A stretch of 64,000 bases of DNA from Lasiodiplodia sp. COLG20 (taxonomy: Eukaryota; Ascomycota; Dothideomycetes; Botryosphaeriales; Botryosphaeriaceae): assembly GCA_009801085.1 (NCBI GenBank), contig VNWV01000001.1, forward strand, positions 4,898,001 to 4,962,000, in the 5' to 3' direction. The notes beneath the pieces are model-generated. The model had not been told where the DNA came from and searched no databases. It saw nothing but the letters and a program-made list of their open reading frames with translations. A program made the position numbers and the translations under genes. Below are positions 23,567 to 35,056 of the stretch, in pieces; position 1 is the stretch's first letter, and every line of letters begins with the position of its first letter.

Positions 23567-25995
23567 TTAACTGCTGCCAGCGTAGGCCTTGTCAATCTCC
23601 TTTTGGTACTTCTCCAAAATACCCCTGCGGTTCAGCTTCTGGGCGGCAGTAGTAAGACCCTGGTGTAGGAGTGACGTCAGCAATCGGTCCGTTTACCCCA
23701 GATGACGAGGGGGGATAATCAGCTGAAACTTACGTTGTGCGGGTTCCACTCCTCATCGGCGAGGACGACGCCGTCGAGGATCTCGAACGAGGCGAGGCCA
23801 CCCTTGCGGCCAGCATCCTGAAGCTGCTTGAGGACGTAGCCGTTGATCTTGGGGTCGTGGACCAGCTCCTCCAGATGCTCGCCCTCCAGACCAAGCTCTC
23901 CTGCGATCTTCTTGAGGGCGGGCTCGGCGGGAACGATGATAGCAATGGGCTTGTGCTTGTCCTGAGCGGCATAGATGCAGATGTTGGCGACGACGGGGAC
24001 GGAGCGGTAGATGGACTCGAGCTGTTGGACGTAAGTGACTGCACAACCTTCGGGCGGGATCAGAGCTTAAACGTACCTTCTCCAGCGCAATATACTCTCC
24101 TGCCAGAGTCTTGACGAGGTTCTTCTTGCGGTCGATGATTCGGAGCTGGCCCTTCGCGTCAAACTCGCCAATGTCGCCCGTCTTGAACCAGCCATCCGCA
24201 GTGAAGTTCTCCTTCGTCTCCTCCTCAAGGTCAAGGTAGCCCTCCGTGACACCACCACCACGGATCCAGATTTCGCCCTGCGGCGGGTTGTTCGCAGCGA
24301 AGTAGCCGGCATCCGCAAAATCCACCAACTTGACTTCAATGCAGCCAGGAATTTCACCAAGCGCTGAGTCCGTGTACGCAAGAGGATCCATCAGAGCACC
24401 CATACTGTTTCCTGTTAGCAGTGGTTGCGCGTGAAGAAATGTAATCAACTTACGCAGCCGTCTCCGTCAAGCCGTATCCGCTGATCATAGGCGTGATGGC
24501 CATGGAAATGAAGTGTTGTGTGTCCTTCGCGATCGGGCCACCACCGTTCATGGTGATTCTCAGCCTGCCACCGGTAGCATCCTTGATCTTGTTGAAGACT
24601 ATCGCGTCCAAAAGACCAGCGCCAGGGAGACCAGTGTTCATCAAGAAGTTCTTGGCAGCCATAGCTCCCCAGAACATGTTCTTGACGATAAAGTTGCCGT
24701 TATTGACCTTGCCCATGATACCCTTCTTCACCGACTCCCAAACGGCGGGCACACCAACGAGAATGCTGGGTTTAAACTCGCGAATGTCACCCTTGCAGTT
24801 GCGTACCGACGTGTCGGAGAGAGTGCGCGGGTTACCGTAACCCATAGTGCCACCCCAGAAGAGGACGGCGTTCTCGAAAACGAATTCCAAAATGTGTGCG
24901 AGCGGGAGGTAGGTGAGCAGGCCATCGCCGGGGCCAATGTAGGGACCAACGATAACATCAACACCGGTGACTACACTTTTGTCAGCTTTACTTTCTTGCA
25001 CTCAAAACTAATGTGGCTCCTTACTTGCTGCAACCACGTTCTTGTGCTTCAGCAGAACTCCCTTCGGTGTGCCGGTGGAACCACTTGTGTACATAATGCA
25101 GCACAGGTCCTCGGGGCTAGGCGGCGTAGGGGCAATTGGCGAGTCTGCTCCGAGCTTCTGAAGCTCCGTGAAACCTCGGATAGTGAGGTGGGGGTGCTCG
25201 CCCTTCAGCTTCTCAATATCCGCCTGCTTAACCTCCTTGTCCACATCGTTGTAAATGACATGCTGGATGTCTTTGGCGGTCTTGAGCGGGTTAATGAGCT
25301 TGGTGAGAAGCTGGGGGTCAAGGAAGATGGCCTTGGCGTTCGTTTGTTGGAGGGAGTGTTTCAGGCCCTCTTCTCCGAGCGTGTCGTAGGCGGTAACGAT
25401 GGGCATCGACTGCGAGCCAGCACCTACAGTTTATTAGCGCTTTCCAAAGCAGCTACATTGAGTGTGAAGCTCACCATGTGCTATTGCGAGCCATTGAGGG
25501 CTTTTACGAGGTCAGCACTGATCAGACGATTAGGGGCAATGGAGCGTACCTGGTGGACGCGAAGATGTGCACACGGTCGGGAGAGGCGAGACCGATGGCA
25601 CGGAAACCGGCTCCAAGGTCCAACGCAAGCTTCTCGAACTCGACGAAGCTCATGTAGTTGTAGGGGCCCAGCTCAAAGTAGGTCCACTTCTTATCGATCT
25701 GCGTCTCCTTGCCATCGACCATTTTCTTGATCTTCTTAGTCTCGACATGTTCCTGGACGAGCTTGCGGTGGCCGAGCGCCTTCGCGTTGCCGAACTTGGC
25801 CGAGGCGTACTTCAGGACATCGAAGATGGTGGCGACGTCGTCATGAGGGCGCATCTTCAGGGCATCCTTGGTACGATAATTGCGGCGCGGGATGGTCTCG
25901 CCCTCAACCTTCTCGTAGCCGGGGGCTTCCACAGTGAAGGGTCCCTTTTTGTAGGGCCGCGGCTGCGGCACCATGGTCTTGTAGTTCTGCGGCAT
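23567..25995 (-). CDS. FAA1: Long-chain fatty acid-CoA ligase (Faa1/Faa4 type)
   Basis: Activates long-chain fatty acids to acyl-CoA in two steps through an acyl-AMP. Seven exons on the minus strand: 25995-25550, 25500-25475 (26-base microexon), 25423-25025, 24970-24454, 24404-24077, 24021-23734 and 23659-23567. They total 2097 bases, 698 residues, the usual length. All six introns keep frame. Exon 2 restores [19 protein letters not shown]. Motifs: ATP loop [11 protein letters not shown] (about 269-279), [11 protein letters not shown] (about 456) and the fatty-acid signature DGWFKTGD...IDRKKNLVK (about 535-563). The start at 25995 (accatgc) is chosen over an in-frame ATG ten codons upstream because it gives the usual fungal N-terminus. 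FAA1 and FAA4 orthologues cannot be separated by eye. It shares a divergent promoter with the RKM5-like gene. Confidence 0.94.
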
Positions 25996-26491
25996 GGTGG
26001 GCGCGAGTGCTGAGCTCGTTCGCACTCAGAGGCTGGTGACGAAGAGTCGGCGGGAAAGGGGGCGCTGAGAGGTGCGCGGGGGCTCGCAGTGGATGAAGGC
26101 GAGCGCTGCAGCAGAGAGGGGGATGGAGTGGGTGCAGGCGTGTTTGGGACGGAGCTCGCGGGCGAGGTTCAGGATGAAGGCGTGGGAGCCGGAGTGACGT
26201 CTAGCGGCCGTCGCAAGGAGCTACCAGCCACGAACGAATCCTGGCCCGCCGGGCCCTGCGCTACCCATGTCACCAGCTTGTGGCCTGCGCTCAACAAAAT
26301 TCCACCACCGCCGCCTCGCACCCGCCGCGCGACCAAACAGCAGGCCGCGCGCCCGCCTGACCCCTACATACATACATAGCGTCCGCCCGCAGCCGCTGTT
26401 GCCAGAACACCGCCTCGGCCAAGGCTGCCGCAGGAGCCTGGCGCACGCGGCCGAATCTCTGGGCAGCTTTCCGGGGCCCCGGAGCCAAGCC
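25996..26491. promoter_or_regulatory. Divergent promoter region, FAA / RKM5-like genes
   Basis: A 496-base, GC-rich head-to-head gap with no clear TATA box. Confidence 0.5.
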
Positions 26492-27438
26492 ATGGACGCG
26501 GTCGACGCGCTGCTGCGCGCGCTGCACGACGAGGTGGCCGATCCGGAAGAAGGTGATTCGCCCGCCCGCCGTGACGCCCGCCCGCAGCAACTCCTCCGCT
26601 AAACCCCGGCTCTGCAGACGCCTTCCTCGTCTTCTCCCAGCCGGTGCCCTCGCACGAACTTGGCATTCTCGACCCCAAGGCCGCGTCGCTGGACGTGACG
26701 GTTGCCGGCCGCGACCTGACCATCGCGCAGTCTCCCGGCCTGCTCACCTCCAACCGCGCCCTAGGCAGCACCGGCGCCGTCGTGTGGAAAGTCACGCCGC
26801 TCTTCGCCGAATGGCTGGCGTCAGAAGACAACGTGCTCTTCAAGAGCCACGCCCTCACCCCGCACTCGACCGTTTTGGAGCTGGGCTGCGGCGTGGCTGG
26901 CATCGTCCCATTGGCGCTAGCGCCGCGCATAGGCAGATACGTTGCCACTGATCAGGACTACGTGTTAAAACTGCTGAAACAAAACGTCGCCCAGAACACC
27001 AGGCTGCCCTCCAGCCGCCGCGCAAAGCCTCAGAAGCCACGCGCCAATCCCGAAGGTGCCTCGGCTGGCAACATCGAGACGCTGACGTTGGACTGGGAGC
27101 GTGATTCGGTCGCCGCCCTTCCCCAACAACTGAACCAGCAGTCTGACGCATCAGATGATGTCGGCGTCGACGCGGTCATTGCCTGTGACTGCATCTACAA
27201 CGAGGCGCTGATCGAGCCTTTCAACAGCACCTGCGCTGAGATATGCGCCTTACGTGCGAAAGGCAGCCGCCCGACCTTCTGCATCATAGCCCAGCAGAGG
27301 AGGACGTATGAAGTCTTCGAGCAGTGGCTGATTTCTTTCCACAAAAGGTTCCGAGTGTGGAAGCTGTCGGACGAGCACCTACCCGAAGGCTTGAAGGAAG
27401 ACTCGGGCTTCATGGTACACATTGGTGTTCTGCGGTAG
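26492..27438 (+). CDS. RKM5: RKM5-like protein lysine N-methyltransferase (class I)
   Basis: S-adenosylmethionine-dependent methyltransferase of the METTL21/Rkm5 group; yeast Rkm5 methylates ribosomal protein L1. Exons 26492-26552 and 26618-27438 (intron gtgatt...tgcag, phase 1) give 293 residues. Family blocks: IAQSPGLLTSNRALGSTGAV, VVWKVTPLFAEWL, SAM motif I VLELGCGVAG (about 106), ATDQDY and the post-II motif ACDCIYNEAL typical of this group instead of NPPY. A basic insertion (SSRRAKPQKPR) sits between strands 2 and 3. The C-terminus has GFMVHIGVLR. The assignment to the family is firm; the exact substrate is by analogy. Confidence 0.88.
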
Positions 27439-28848
27439 TAGTCATCGCACTGAACCTTCCCGTTCTGGCTTCCGACCTTGATATTGTTGCGCCGCTCAGT
27501 CCCCTGCGCCGCGGCGTCTCTGACTCCAACGCCATCTACCAATCGATGTCGCTACGGCCGATACGGTTGTAGGATGGCTACCGAGTCGTGCGAAACGTAT
27601 TTGATGCAATAAAAGGAGAAACATTGAATTTCCAGAAGATTGTGCTCGAAGACAATCATCAGACGCCTTTTGGTGATGATCATCAGGGACCGATGTGGAT
27701 CGCTCGGTCGCTAAACGTGCATGCGATACGAAGAGCACGCGATGTGACAACTGGCGATCACTTAAAAGGAAATGCTTGGCCGCACTCGACCACGTCCCAA
27801 CTGCCTTATTAGCCTAGGCTTTCCGCGCCGAATGCTTATAACTCTCTGAACAATACGCCTCCTGTAGTCTGTCTGTGGATTCTCTTAGCGACATGCTATT
27901 TCGCTTCGCATTGCAGTGCCGCAACAAGCGCCTTCACGCGAGCGGGCTTGAGACATTTTTACCCAGTCACGGCACAGCAACAGGTCCACCGCCAGCAAAG
28001 CGATCTCATGATAATTTGGCGCGCGCTGAATCAACTCGCTCGCTGCTGCGACCACAGCCAATACTTCTGCATTCACTTTCCGCCAATGGCGCCTGGAATT
28101 GGCAATTCTGTCCGTGCAGTCGAGGCACAATCAGGAACAATTGAAACGAGCATAGTGGGCCAGTCGAGAAGTCGACATAGACGTGGGCATGCCATGAGGA
28201 AAAAATCTTCGCTACGTGCCTGAATGTCTTCATACGACCGTACCCGGGGAACGGACCTCGTATAGACTTCACTGCATTCGCAGTAGCGAGTGCATGACAT
28301 CAGTGGGTCCGATACTCTTCTGTCTTGTCGGTATTTACTCGGAGAAGTATTTCTACGAAGCTAGAGTCGAGTTCGTGGGTATGCTGACCTACTGTACACT
28401 AAGTAGATGCTTCGGAAGTAGTCCGTTCCTGCCTGCTAGGTAAATTGGACCTCATGTGTCTGATAGTCATCCATTCATTCATGATCTGAGGGTGATGTGC
28501 AGTAGTCAGATCTCATTCGTTATCTACTTGAATGAAAATACATCCGAAACTGTCACCCCCATATGCAATCTTCAATTGGGTTAAGAATTCATGCTTATTT
28601 CTTTACTCTTGATTATCCGATAAAGACTGACTATGATGGCAAGCCATCAAAATTTCCAATCGCTGAAGAAAGGAAAATCTGCAACAATGACAACTTCAAC
28701 TGGGATGGTTGGAAAAGCATATATAAATAGAAGGGAAAAAAATTATCGCCAAATTCAACTTATTCAGTTGAGGCCTTATTCACTTCTACACCGCAAATCA
28801 CATTCCGCCACCTTCCGCCCACCCCAGCCACAAACTATCCTCTCCCAC
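27439..28848. other. Intergenic between convergent genes, no gene seen
   Basis: 1.4 kb. Several short overlapping frames at 27875-28300 on both strands lack recognisable content. Confidence 0.5.
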
Positions 28849-30345
28849 TCACCACTCCCTCGCCAACGTCTCCCTAATGCCCTTCACATGCCACACCCCT
28901 CCCCTCCCTACAATCCACAGTTCATGCTCTCCAAGGGTCATCGACACGGCCAGATTCGCCCCTCCACCCACTCTGATGGTCCCCAGCGTGACTCCGTCAG
29001 TCGGACTGATGACATCGACGCCATCACCGGCGCCCACAAAAATCCACCCCTCCCTCGCCACCTTGATGCCATCGTAGAAGTAGGCCACGGGGTTGTTCAG
29101 CATGCGCGGGTTCGTCAGCACGCCTCCGCCGTAGGGCGACACGTCGTAGGCGAACAGGCTGCGGTCGCCGTACGGGTCTTTGTACGACACGGGCTTGAAG
29201 ACGGAGACGCCGGTGTCGGGGAGGTAGAGGACGAGGTTGGAGGGGTCGTGCGGGGAGCGGGCGACGGCGACGCCGTTGGCGTTGCCGGTGGTGATGTGCA
29301 CGGGCTTGGGGGCCATGGTCGTGGCGTTGACGAAGTAGACGGTGGGGTTGGTCGGGGGCGTGAAGGGGATGATGTCGCGGCCCTGGTGTTGTGGGAGGGG
29401 TCTGTTAGTCTTTTGATAGATAGCTTCTTTCGGGTCTCTTGCTTCAACTCAGTGCAAGCATGATGAATTGTGACTGGAGAGGAAGGCTTTGAGGAAGGTT
29501 CAGAGTCATGAGGGTACTGAGGCTAGGAGAGGGGAATGTACCGCGCCGGACTTGGAGTCCGTGAGCCAAAAGTTACCATCGGGGTCGATTTCGAGGTCGT
29601 TGAAACCGGCAAAGGGTTGCTGGTAGTAGTTGTTGAGCAGCACAGTCTTCTCGAAGGTGATTGGGTCGATCTTCACGAGAGCGCCCGTCTCGTTGGCCGA
29701 CCCATCAGTCACAGCGTAGTAGGCGTCATTGTAGAAGACACAGCCGTGAAGGTTGACCGTAGGTGGGTCGGTGGTGATCTTGCGGAGCGTATTGTTACGC
29801 GTATTGAGCAGGTACTGCCAAGTGTGCACGCCGTCATCACCGCCTGGAGGGCCCCACTCGACAAATAGGAGCTCCTCCGTATTGGGGTTGAAGCATGGCG
29901 CTTCGTGGGTTTGGTAGGTTAGGTTCTGGACATGGGTCACAGTTGCGTCGGGACCGATGATGTCGAAGAACCTTTCATCGTAGGCGATGAACTCGGTGGT
30001 ATTGAGAAAGTCATTGCTGGGGTGGAGAGAAGAGGTTCAGCTACGTGCTGCACTAAACGACGATCAGGTAGGAAGTCATACGTACACTTCCTGCAGGGTA
30101 GGGTCTGACGTGGTACTCTCGAATGGAGCGTCAAAAGCGGACCGATTGAAGGAACCACTCAGAACTGCGACGGATGGTTCCTGGTAAGAGACCCAAGCCC
30201 ATGATGCTAAGGCGTCCTGGAAATCTGAGGGCAGATCGGTGAAGAAGCTTTGGACAAGCCCCGGGTACATGAGTAAGAGTCTTGGACTGAAACGCTTCAT
30301 GTTGCTCTCGTTAGGCGTCCCTGATACTGAACAACGATTTGACAC
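28849..30345 (-). CDS. SMP-30/gluconolactonase-type lactonohydrolase
   Basis: Six-bladed beta-propeller, metal-dependent lactone hydrolase family (includes Fusarium lactonohydrolase). Minus-strand exons are 30345-30086, 30016-29542 and 29382-28849, with introns of 69 and 159 bases; both splices keep frame and restore QEVNDFLNTTEF and SGAGRDIIPFTP. The product is 422 residues, or 407 if the second Met (30300, MKRFSPRLLL) is used. Motifs: EAPCFNPNTEELLFVEWGPP (metal Glu), GFNDLEIDPDGNFWLTDS (Asn/Asp metal ligands) and NGVAVARSPHDPSNLVLYLPDT. The N-terminus lacks a convincing signal peptide although relatives are often secreted, so the first exon may be mis-modelled. The substrate is not readable from the sequence. 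Confidence 0.88.
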
Positions 30346-31429
30346 TCAAAATGCGGCGCATCTTGGATAGCGGAGGACCAGGCCCTTTTTTAAAGCCTAC
30401 AAGCAGACACGGAGAACCCCCCTCTAGTGACTTCGGAAAACGAAAAAGATGGACAATCCGTAAACCAAATTAAGAGACCCGTCGGTTTACCTTGGCAATG
30501 GAGACGCTTCACTGGAGGGGTAGTAGCTGCCGAGCAGAGGAGTCAGGGAGCATCTGAGAGGGCGGCACGGAGTAGTCCGGGCAGATTCTGGATGGCTCCG
30601 GACAGCTTTGCACGGCTATATCTTCCGCGCGAGGCCCACCTTCCACCGAAATTTTTGATAGATTTGGCACTCTTGACTTCCGGTCGGCCCTCATAGAGGC
30701 TTGGCCTATGGGTCCGGTGTTCTTGGGAAGGTCATGAGAGGTACGTGCAATGGAAAAGATAACGGAAGAACCCATTCGCGAGACCCTGCGCCGCGATAGT
30801 TGCTACCGACATCGGAGTGGCTTGGTTTAGCTGTATGGAGTGTGAGCTCACGCTTATCTATTTGGTTGTAGTGGAGAAACAAGATGATCTTGCACGAGTA
30901 GGGTTCCAAGGGAATGGGTGACTTGATAGGAACGAAAAAAGAAAAGAAAAATGATCAACTTGGCGAATACCGCCAATCCACTTGCTGAAGATGACGGGCT
31001 GAGATAGAACCTACGGCATTTTCCTCTCTGTTTAATGTTTGCTAACTGCTAGTTAGTCACCTGGCCGCGTACATTCTACTCTGCCGGTAGATATTTTGTG
31101 CATTCCACCGTCCTACACGGACTCATCGAAAGCGGCGTCTTTACCCTAATAGATTCTCAATGAGACTCTGGGATGTTGTTTTCAGCAATCGAGGAGATGA
31201 CATGATTGCAAAAGTGGTGGCCGGGAAGGGTTTGGGGATGAATAACCGTGTGGGGTAGAAGCCTCGGCCCCAGGTACAGCTCCACGCTTTCCCCGCCGGC
31301 TGATGCGCATCATCCGCTGTCACGCCCAATCCAACACGATGCATTTGCCGAAGCTCAGAAGTTTTGTCTTTGATTTCTTCGTCAGCTAAGCCTTCCCACT
31401 TCAATTTATCTTGTCAATTGATTGTCACA
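30346..31429. other. Intergenic (divergent promoters), no gene seen
   Basis: 1.1 kb between the lactonase (-) and crotonase (+) genes. Open frames here overlap each other on both strands and look random. Confidence 0.5.
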
Positions 31430-32335
31430 ATGGCGTCCCCGAGCCTCAGCACACAACCGCCCAAGACGCAGTACTGCATCCTCTCGTTCCCAGCCCCCTA
31501 TGTCTTACTCGTAATGCTCAACCGACCCAAGGAGCTCAACTGCATCAACATGGCTGGCCATGCTGAGCTCGACCAAGTCTGGTCCTGGCTAGACCGCGAG
31601 CCCGCCCTCCGCGTCGGCATCATCACCGGCGCCGGGCGCGCCTTCTGCGCGGGCGCAGACCTCAAGGGTATGCACCCCCACCACCCTTCTCTTCCCGATC
31701 CCCAGCCCTCAAGCTAACCCGCTTGTCACCGCGGTGCAGAATGGAACCAGTCAAACTCATCCGATACGCCGCGCCCGCCAGTCGCCGCCTCAGGCTTCGG
31801 CGGGCTCTCGCGGCGCTCCGGGCTCAAGCCAGTCATCGCCGCCCTCAATGGGCTGGCGTACGGCGGCGGCTGCGAGATGATCATCAACGCGGATATCGTC
31901 GTCGCGGCGCCGACGGCAACCATCGCCCTGCCCGAGGTTAAGCGCGGCGTCGTGGCGTTGGCTGGAGCGTTGCCGCGCCTCGTGCGCACTGTTGGAAAGC
32001 AGCGCGCCATGGAGATGTCCCTCACGGGACGCACGATACCTGCACAGGAGGCGAGGGAGTGGGGGCTCGTGAATAAGGTCGTAGGTGATGGCGAGGGAGA
32101 GGTTGTGAAGGAGGCGTTGAGGTTGGCGGAGATGATTGTGGATAATAGCCCGGATGCGGTGATTGTGACGAGGGAGGGTGTGAAGATGGGGTGGGATGGC
32201 GTGGGCGCAGAGGATGCGACCAGAATTTGGGGCGAGAGCTGGTACCCGCGACTGTTGGCGGGTGATAATATGAAGGAGGGCGTGAGGGCATTTGTAGAGA
32301 AGCGGAAGCCGGAATGGAAGGCGCCTAAATTGTGA
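31430..32335 (+). CDS. Enoyl-CoA hydratase/isomerase (crotonase) family protein
   Basis: Acyl-CoA-binding enzyme of the crotonase superfamily. Exons 31430-31667 and 31740-32335 (intron gtatgc...tgcag, phase 1) give 277 residues. Oxyanion-hole segments are present: AGRAFCAGADLKEWN (about 70-80) and LNGLAYGGGCEMIINAD (about 113-130). The two catalytic glutamates of hydratases have counterparts in GGGCEM and ALPEVKRGV (about 142), so it is probably an active hydratase rather than a pseudo-enzyme. No mitochondrial leader is evident and the C-terminus is APKL; AKL/PKL-like ends can act as weak peroxisomal signals (inference). The start at 31430 (cacaatgg) is preferred over the in-frame ATG 66 bases upstream. 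Confidence 0.9.
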
Positions 32336-32940
32336 AGTATTCACAAGCTCATTAACCAAAAGGAAGCGAATTGAATGCTGGGACCACTTGGCTATTCTTT
32401 CAAGCAGAGAAGTACAAAGTAAGGTGCTCATTTGCAATGTAGGTATGAACTTAGCAGAGCTCTATGACGTAAAGCAGTTAGGAAGTGAGTATTCACGCGC
32501 CCATGCTATGCGCGATCCTAATTGATCTTCAGAACGATCTGGACCAGAAGCCCCATAGTACGCTGAAGCCACGGCGCTTAGAATTACTCTTTGCACGAAG
32601 AGCACTGATTCAAAGAAAGGAGCGAGGAAAACTGAGGCCTCACGCGCGCGACCTGTCCCAAACAGGCAATCCGACGGTATTTCCGTTTCGAGAGCTCCAG
32701 CTCCTCTCCCCTCCTCCACAGTGCCCGCATTCCGGTGCAGCGGCCGACCCCGCATATAAGCTGGTGCCTGTCTGTCACGCAAGATGGCGGCGCTCGAACG
32801 ACGAGGTGTAAGTAATTCTTTGGGTGCACTCTGCTCTTTGAAAGTTCGACCTTGCTTGTAATCCGCGTTCTTCTTACAATTTTCCCCAAGTATCTCTTCA
32901 TAGCCAGCAGTTTCGTTCCGAGGCGTGACACAATTTCACA
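32336..32940. promoter_or_regulatory. Promoter region of the DAK-like gene
   Basis: 605 bases with a good TATA-like element (catataagc at about 32752) about 185 bases before the start codon. A gtaagt donor near 32808 suggests a possible 5' leader intron. Confidence 0.45.
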
Positions 32941-34637
32941 ATGTCGGTCATCGTTGAGCAAACAATTCCATGGTCGCCCGAGGCGCTCGATCTCACCAAT
33001 CCCAAACGGTGGACTACGCTATTCCCCCTTATTCGGCCTTCTGTTGTCCCAGTCACTACCAGCAAAGGCCAGACTATCCTCCTCAACCGCGCTCTAAGCA
33101 ACAGTCCGCACATCCAGATCGCAGCGATTGGACGTTCCGGGAATTTCTCCAGCAAGTTCTTGTCGGACTCGCACATAGCTGCAATCATCACTGAGACATC
33201 CGGCGCTGGGCTTCTCACGGCCCAGGATATTCGGTATACACTGGAGCAGAATGGCATCAATATTGGACAAGGACTTATCGTTCTACGCGCTGGAAAGGAG
33301 AGGCAAGTGGCAGGACCAGAGAATGACGTTGTCGAAGTTGAAACCGAGGGGGAGCTGGAGTTCGATCATCTGCTGAGTCTGCTTGAGCTTGCGACAGAGA
33401 CTGCGAGGTCTGGACCTTCTTGTAACCTCGAAACTGTGAATCTCTGCTTACGATTTGCACAGGACGTCTATCCACCAGACGATCGAACTCCTGAAATTGT
33501 TCATGAAAACCGCAGTCACAACAAAATCAGAGTTCCATCCAGCAAAGAAGGGAGAAAATGCTTCCATTGTCCACGAGGTTGGACACGAGGAGTTTGAGAC
33601 AGCTACAAAAGCACTTGAGAAAGACCTCACCCACGTCCTACGCTCACAGGCTTCGCAAACAGGCCCGGTGACTTACTCAGTCCACTACTCGGACATCAAC
33701 GGCCTCTCACAATTGGAGAACTACATTGTCGCGTATGAGATCTCCAACTATCTCGGTGCGTCTACCCTGCCAAATCAGCAACTTCAACAGGAGCAACAAA
33801 CTTACAAAACAAACAGACGCCCAAAGCATCCCCTACCGCCTCTCCTCCTCCCCGCTCATCAAGCCTGACCCTCTCGCTGCGCGCGGCTGGGCCATCTCCG
33901 TCTGCGCCATACCCACCCGCTTCCTCTCCCCCCAATCCAAGCCGCCAAACTCTCTCTCCGCTCCCTCCAGCCCCTCCAACGCCGCCGCGAAGCTCGCCAC
34001 AGCCACCGCAATCACCGACACGGCCGGTCCAACTCTCCCCGACGCCCTCGTCCGCTCGCGCATCACACGCGGCTGCTCCGCGCTCATCGCAGCCGAGCCG
34101 ACCATAACACACTACGACACGGTCGTCGGCGACGGCGACTGCGGGCTGACGCTGCGCGACGGCGCGCAGAAAGTGCTGTCCTTCATCGACGGCGCGGACC
34201 TGTCGAGCCGCAACCTGCCGCGCGTGCTGGCGGCGCTGGTCGACGACCTCGAGGTCACCATGGGCGGCACGAGCGGCGCCTTGTACTGCATCTTCCTCTC
34301 GGCCTTCGGGACCGCGCTGGCGCAGCGGGATGGCGACGACGTGCCGCGGGCGCTGGAGGTGGCGTTGGAGCAGTTGTTGCGGTACACGCGCGCGCGGAAG
34401 GGTGATCGTACGTGCTTGGATGCGCTGATTCCGTTTGTGGAGACGCTGGCTGGTGGCGGTGGTGCGGAGGAGGCGCTGAGGCGTGCGGAGAGCGGGGTGG
34501 AAGAGACGAAGACGATGGAGGCTAAGTTGGGGAGAAGCACGTATCTGGATGAGAGTGCGACGAGGGGTGTGCCGGATCCTGGCGCTTATGGATTGTTCGT
34601 GTTGTTGGAAGGACTGTGTGGGGTGGAAAGAAAGTGA
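32941..34637 (+). CDS. Dihydroxyacetone kinase-like protein with degenerate DhaK half and intact DhaL domain
   Basis: DAK family proteins bind dihydroxyacetone covalently through the DhaK domain and ATP through DhaL. Exons 32941-33407, 33463-33755 and 33817-34637 give 526 residues, shorter than the usual 570-600. The first intron has a poor donor (gtctgg), the second a good one (gtgcgt...acag). DhaL (about 335-526) is clear: VVGDGDCGLTL with the Mg-binding Asp residues, MGGTSGALY, GDRTCLDAL and PDPGAYGLFVLLEG. The N-terminal half aligns with DhaK only loosely: where GGGSGHEP is expected there is AIGRSGNFSSKF, while K2-type blocks (NGLSQLENYIVAYEI, RGWAISVCAI) remain. A region of DhaK is shortened. 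It is probably not a normal kinase; a regulatory or altered-substrate role is an inference. Confidence 0.85.
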
Positions 34638-35056
34638 TCGGGGATGGAGGGTAGATAGTGATGTTCGGAGAGATGCGCTGTGCTGTTGGTCAATGATATC
34701 TCATTTATGTTAGCTGCGGTGATGAGTTGAGATATCTATGGCGCTGTAGGTGCCCATGATTGATGGGGTAAATAATCTGTCCTCGTCACTGCCCAGAAGC
34801 CCGAAAGTCATAGCGCAAGAAGACTCGCGTGGCGAGGAATCTGTGTGAGGAATGCGCAAATATGGGTGAGCATAAAGTTAGGCAAGTCACCCGCCGGGTG
34901 GAGATACCGCGTCGATAGCGCGTCAACGCGGCGGCGGCCCGAGGTTCAGCCGGCGGAACCCAAGTGTTTAGCGGCATCGCGGCGTGTTTACCTTCGAAGC
35001 AACGCGAATGCGCCAACGCCGACCGACACCGACGACGACGACGTAGCGCCGCAGCC
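34638..35056. promoter_or_regulatory. Gap upstream of SMC2
   Basis: 419 bases holding the DAK-like gene 3' flank and the SMC2 promoter. No further gene is seen. Confidence 0.45.

Noticed and set aside
24513..25730. 405-residue plus-strand frame opposite the acyl-CoA synthetase gene
   Set aside because: An antisense shadow of a well-supported gene; it crosses that gene's introns without any structure of its own.
28006..28300. Overlapping short frames in the gap after the RKM5-like gene
   Set aside because: Frames are short and on both strands, with no similarity, and stops are frequent around them.
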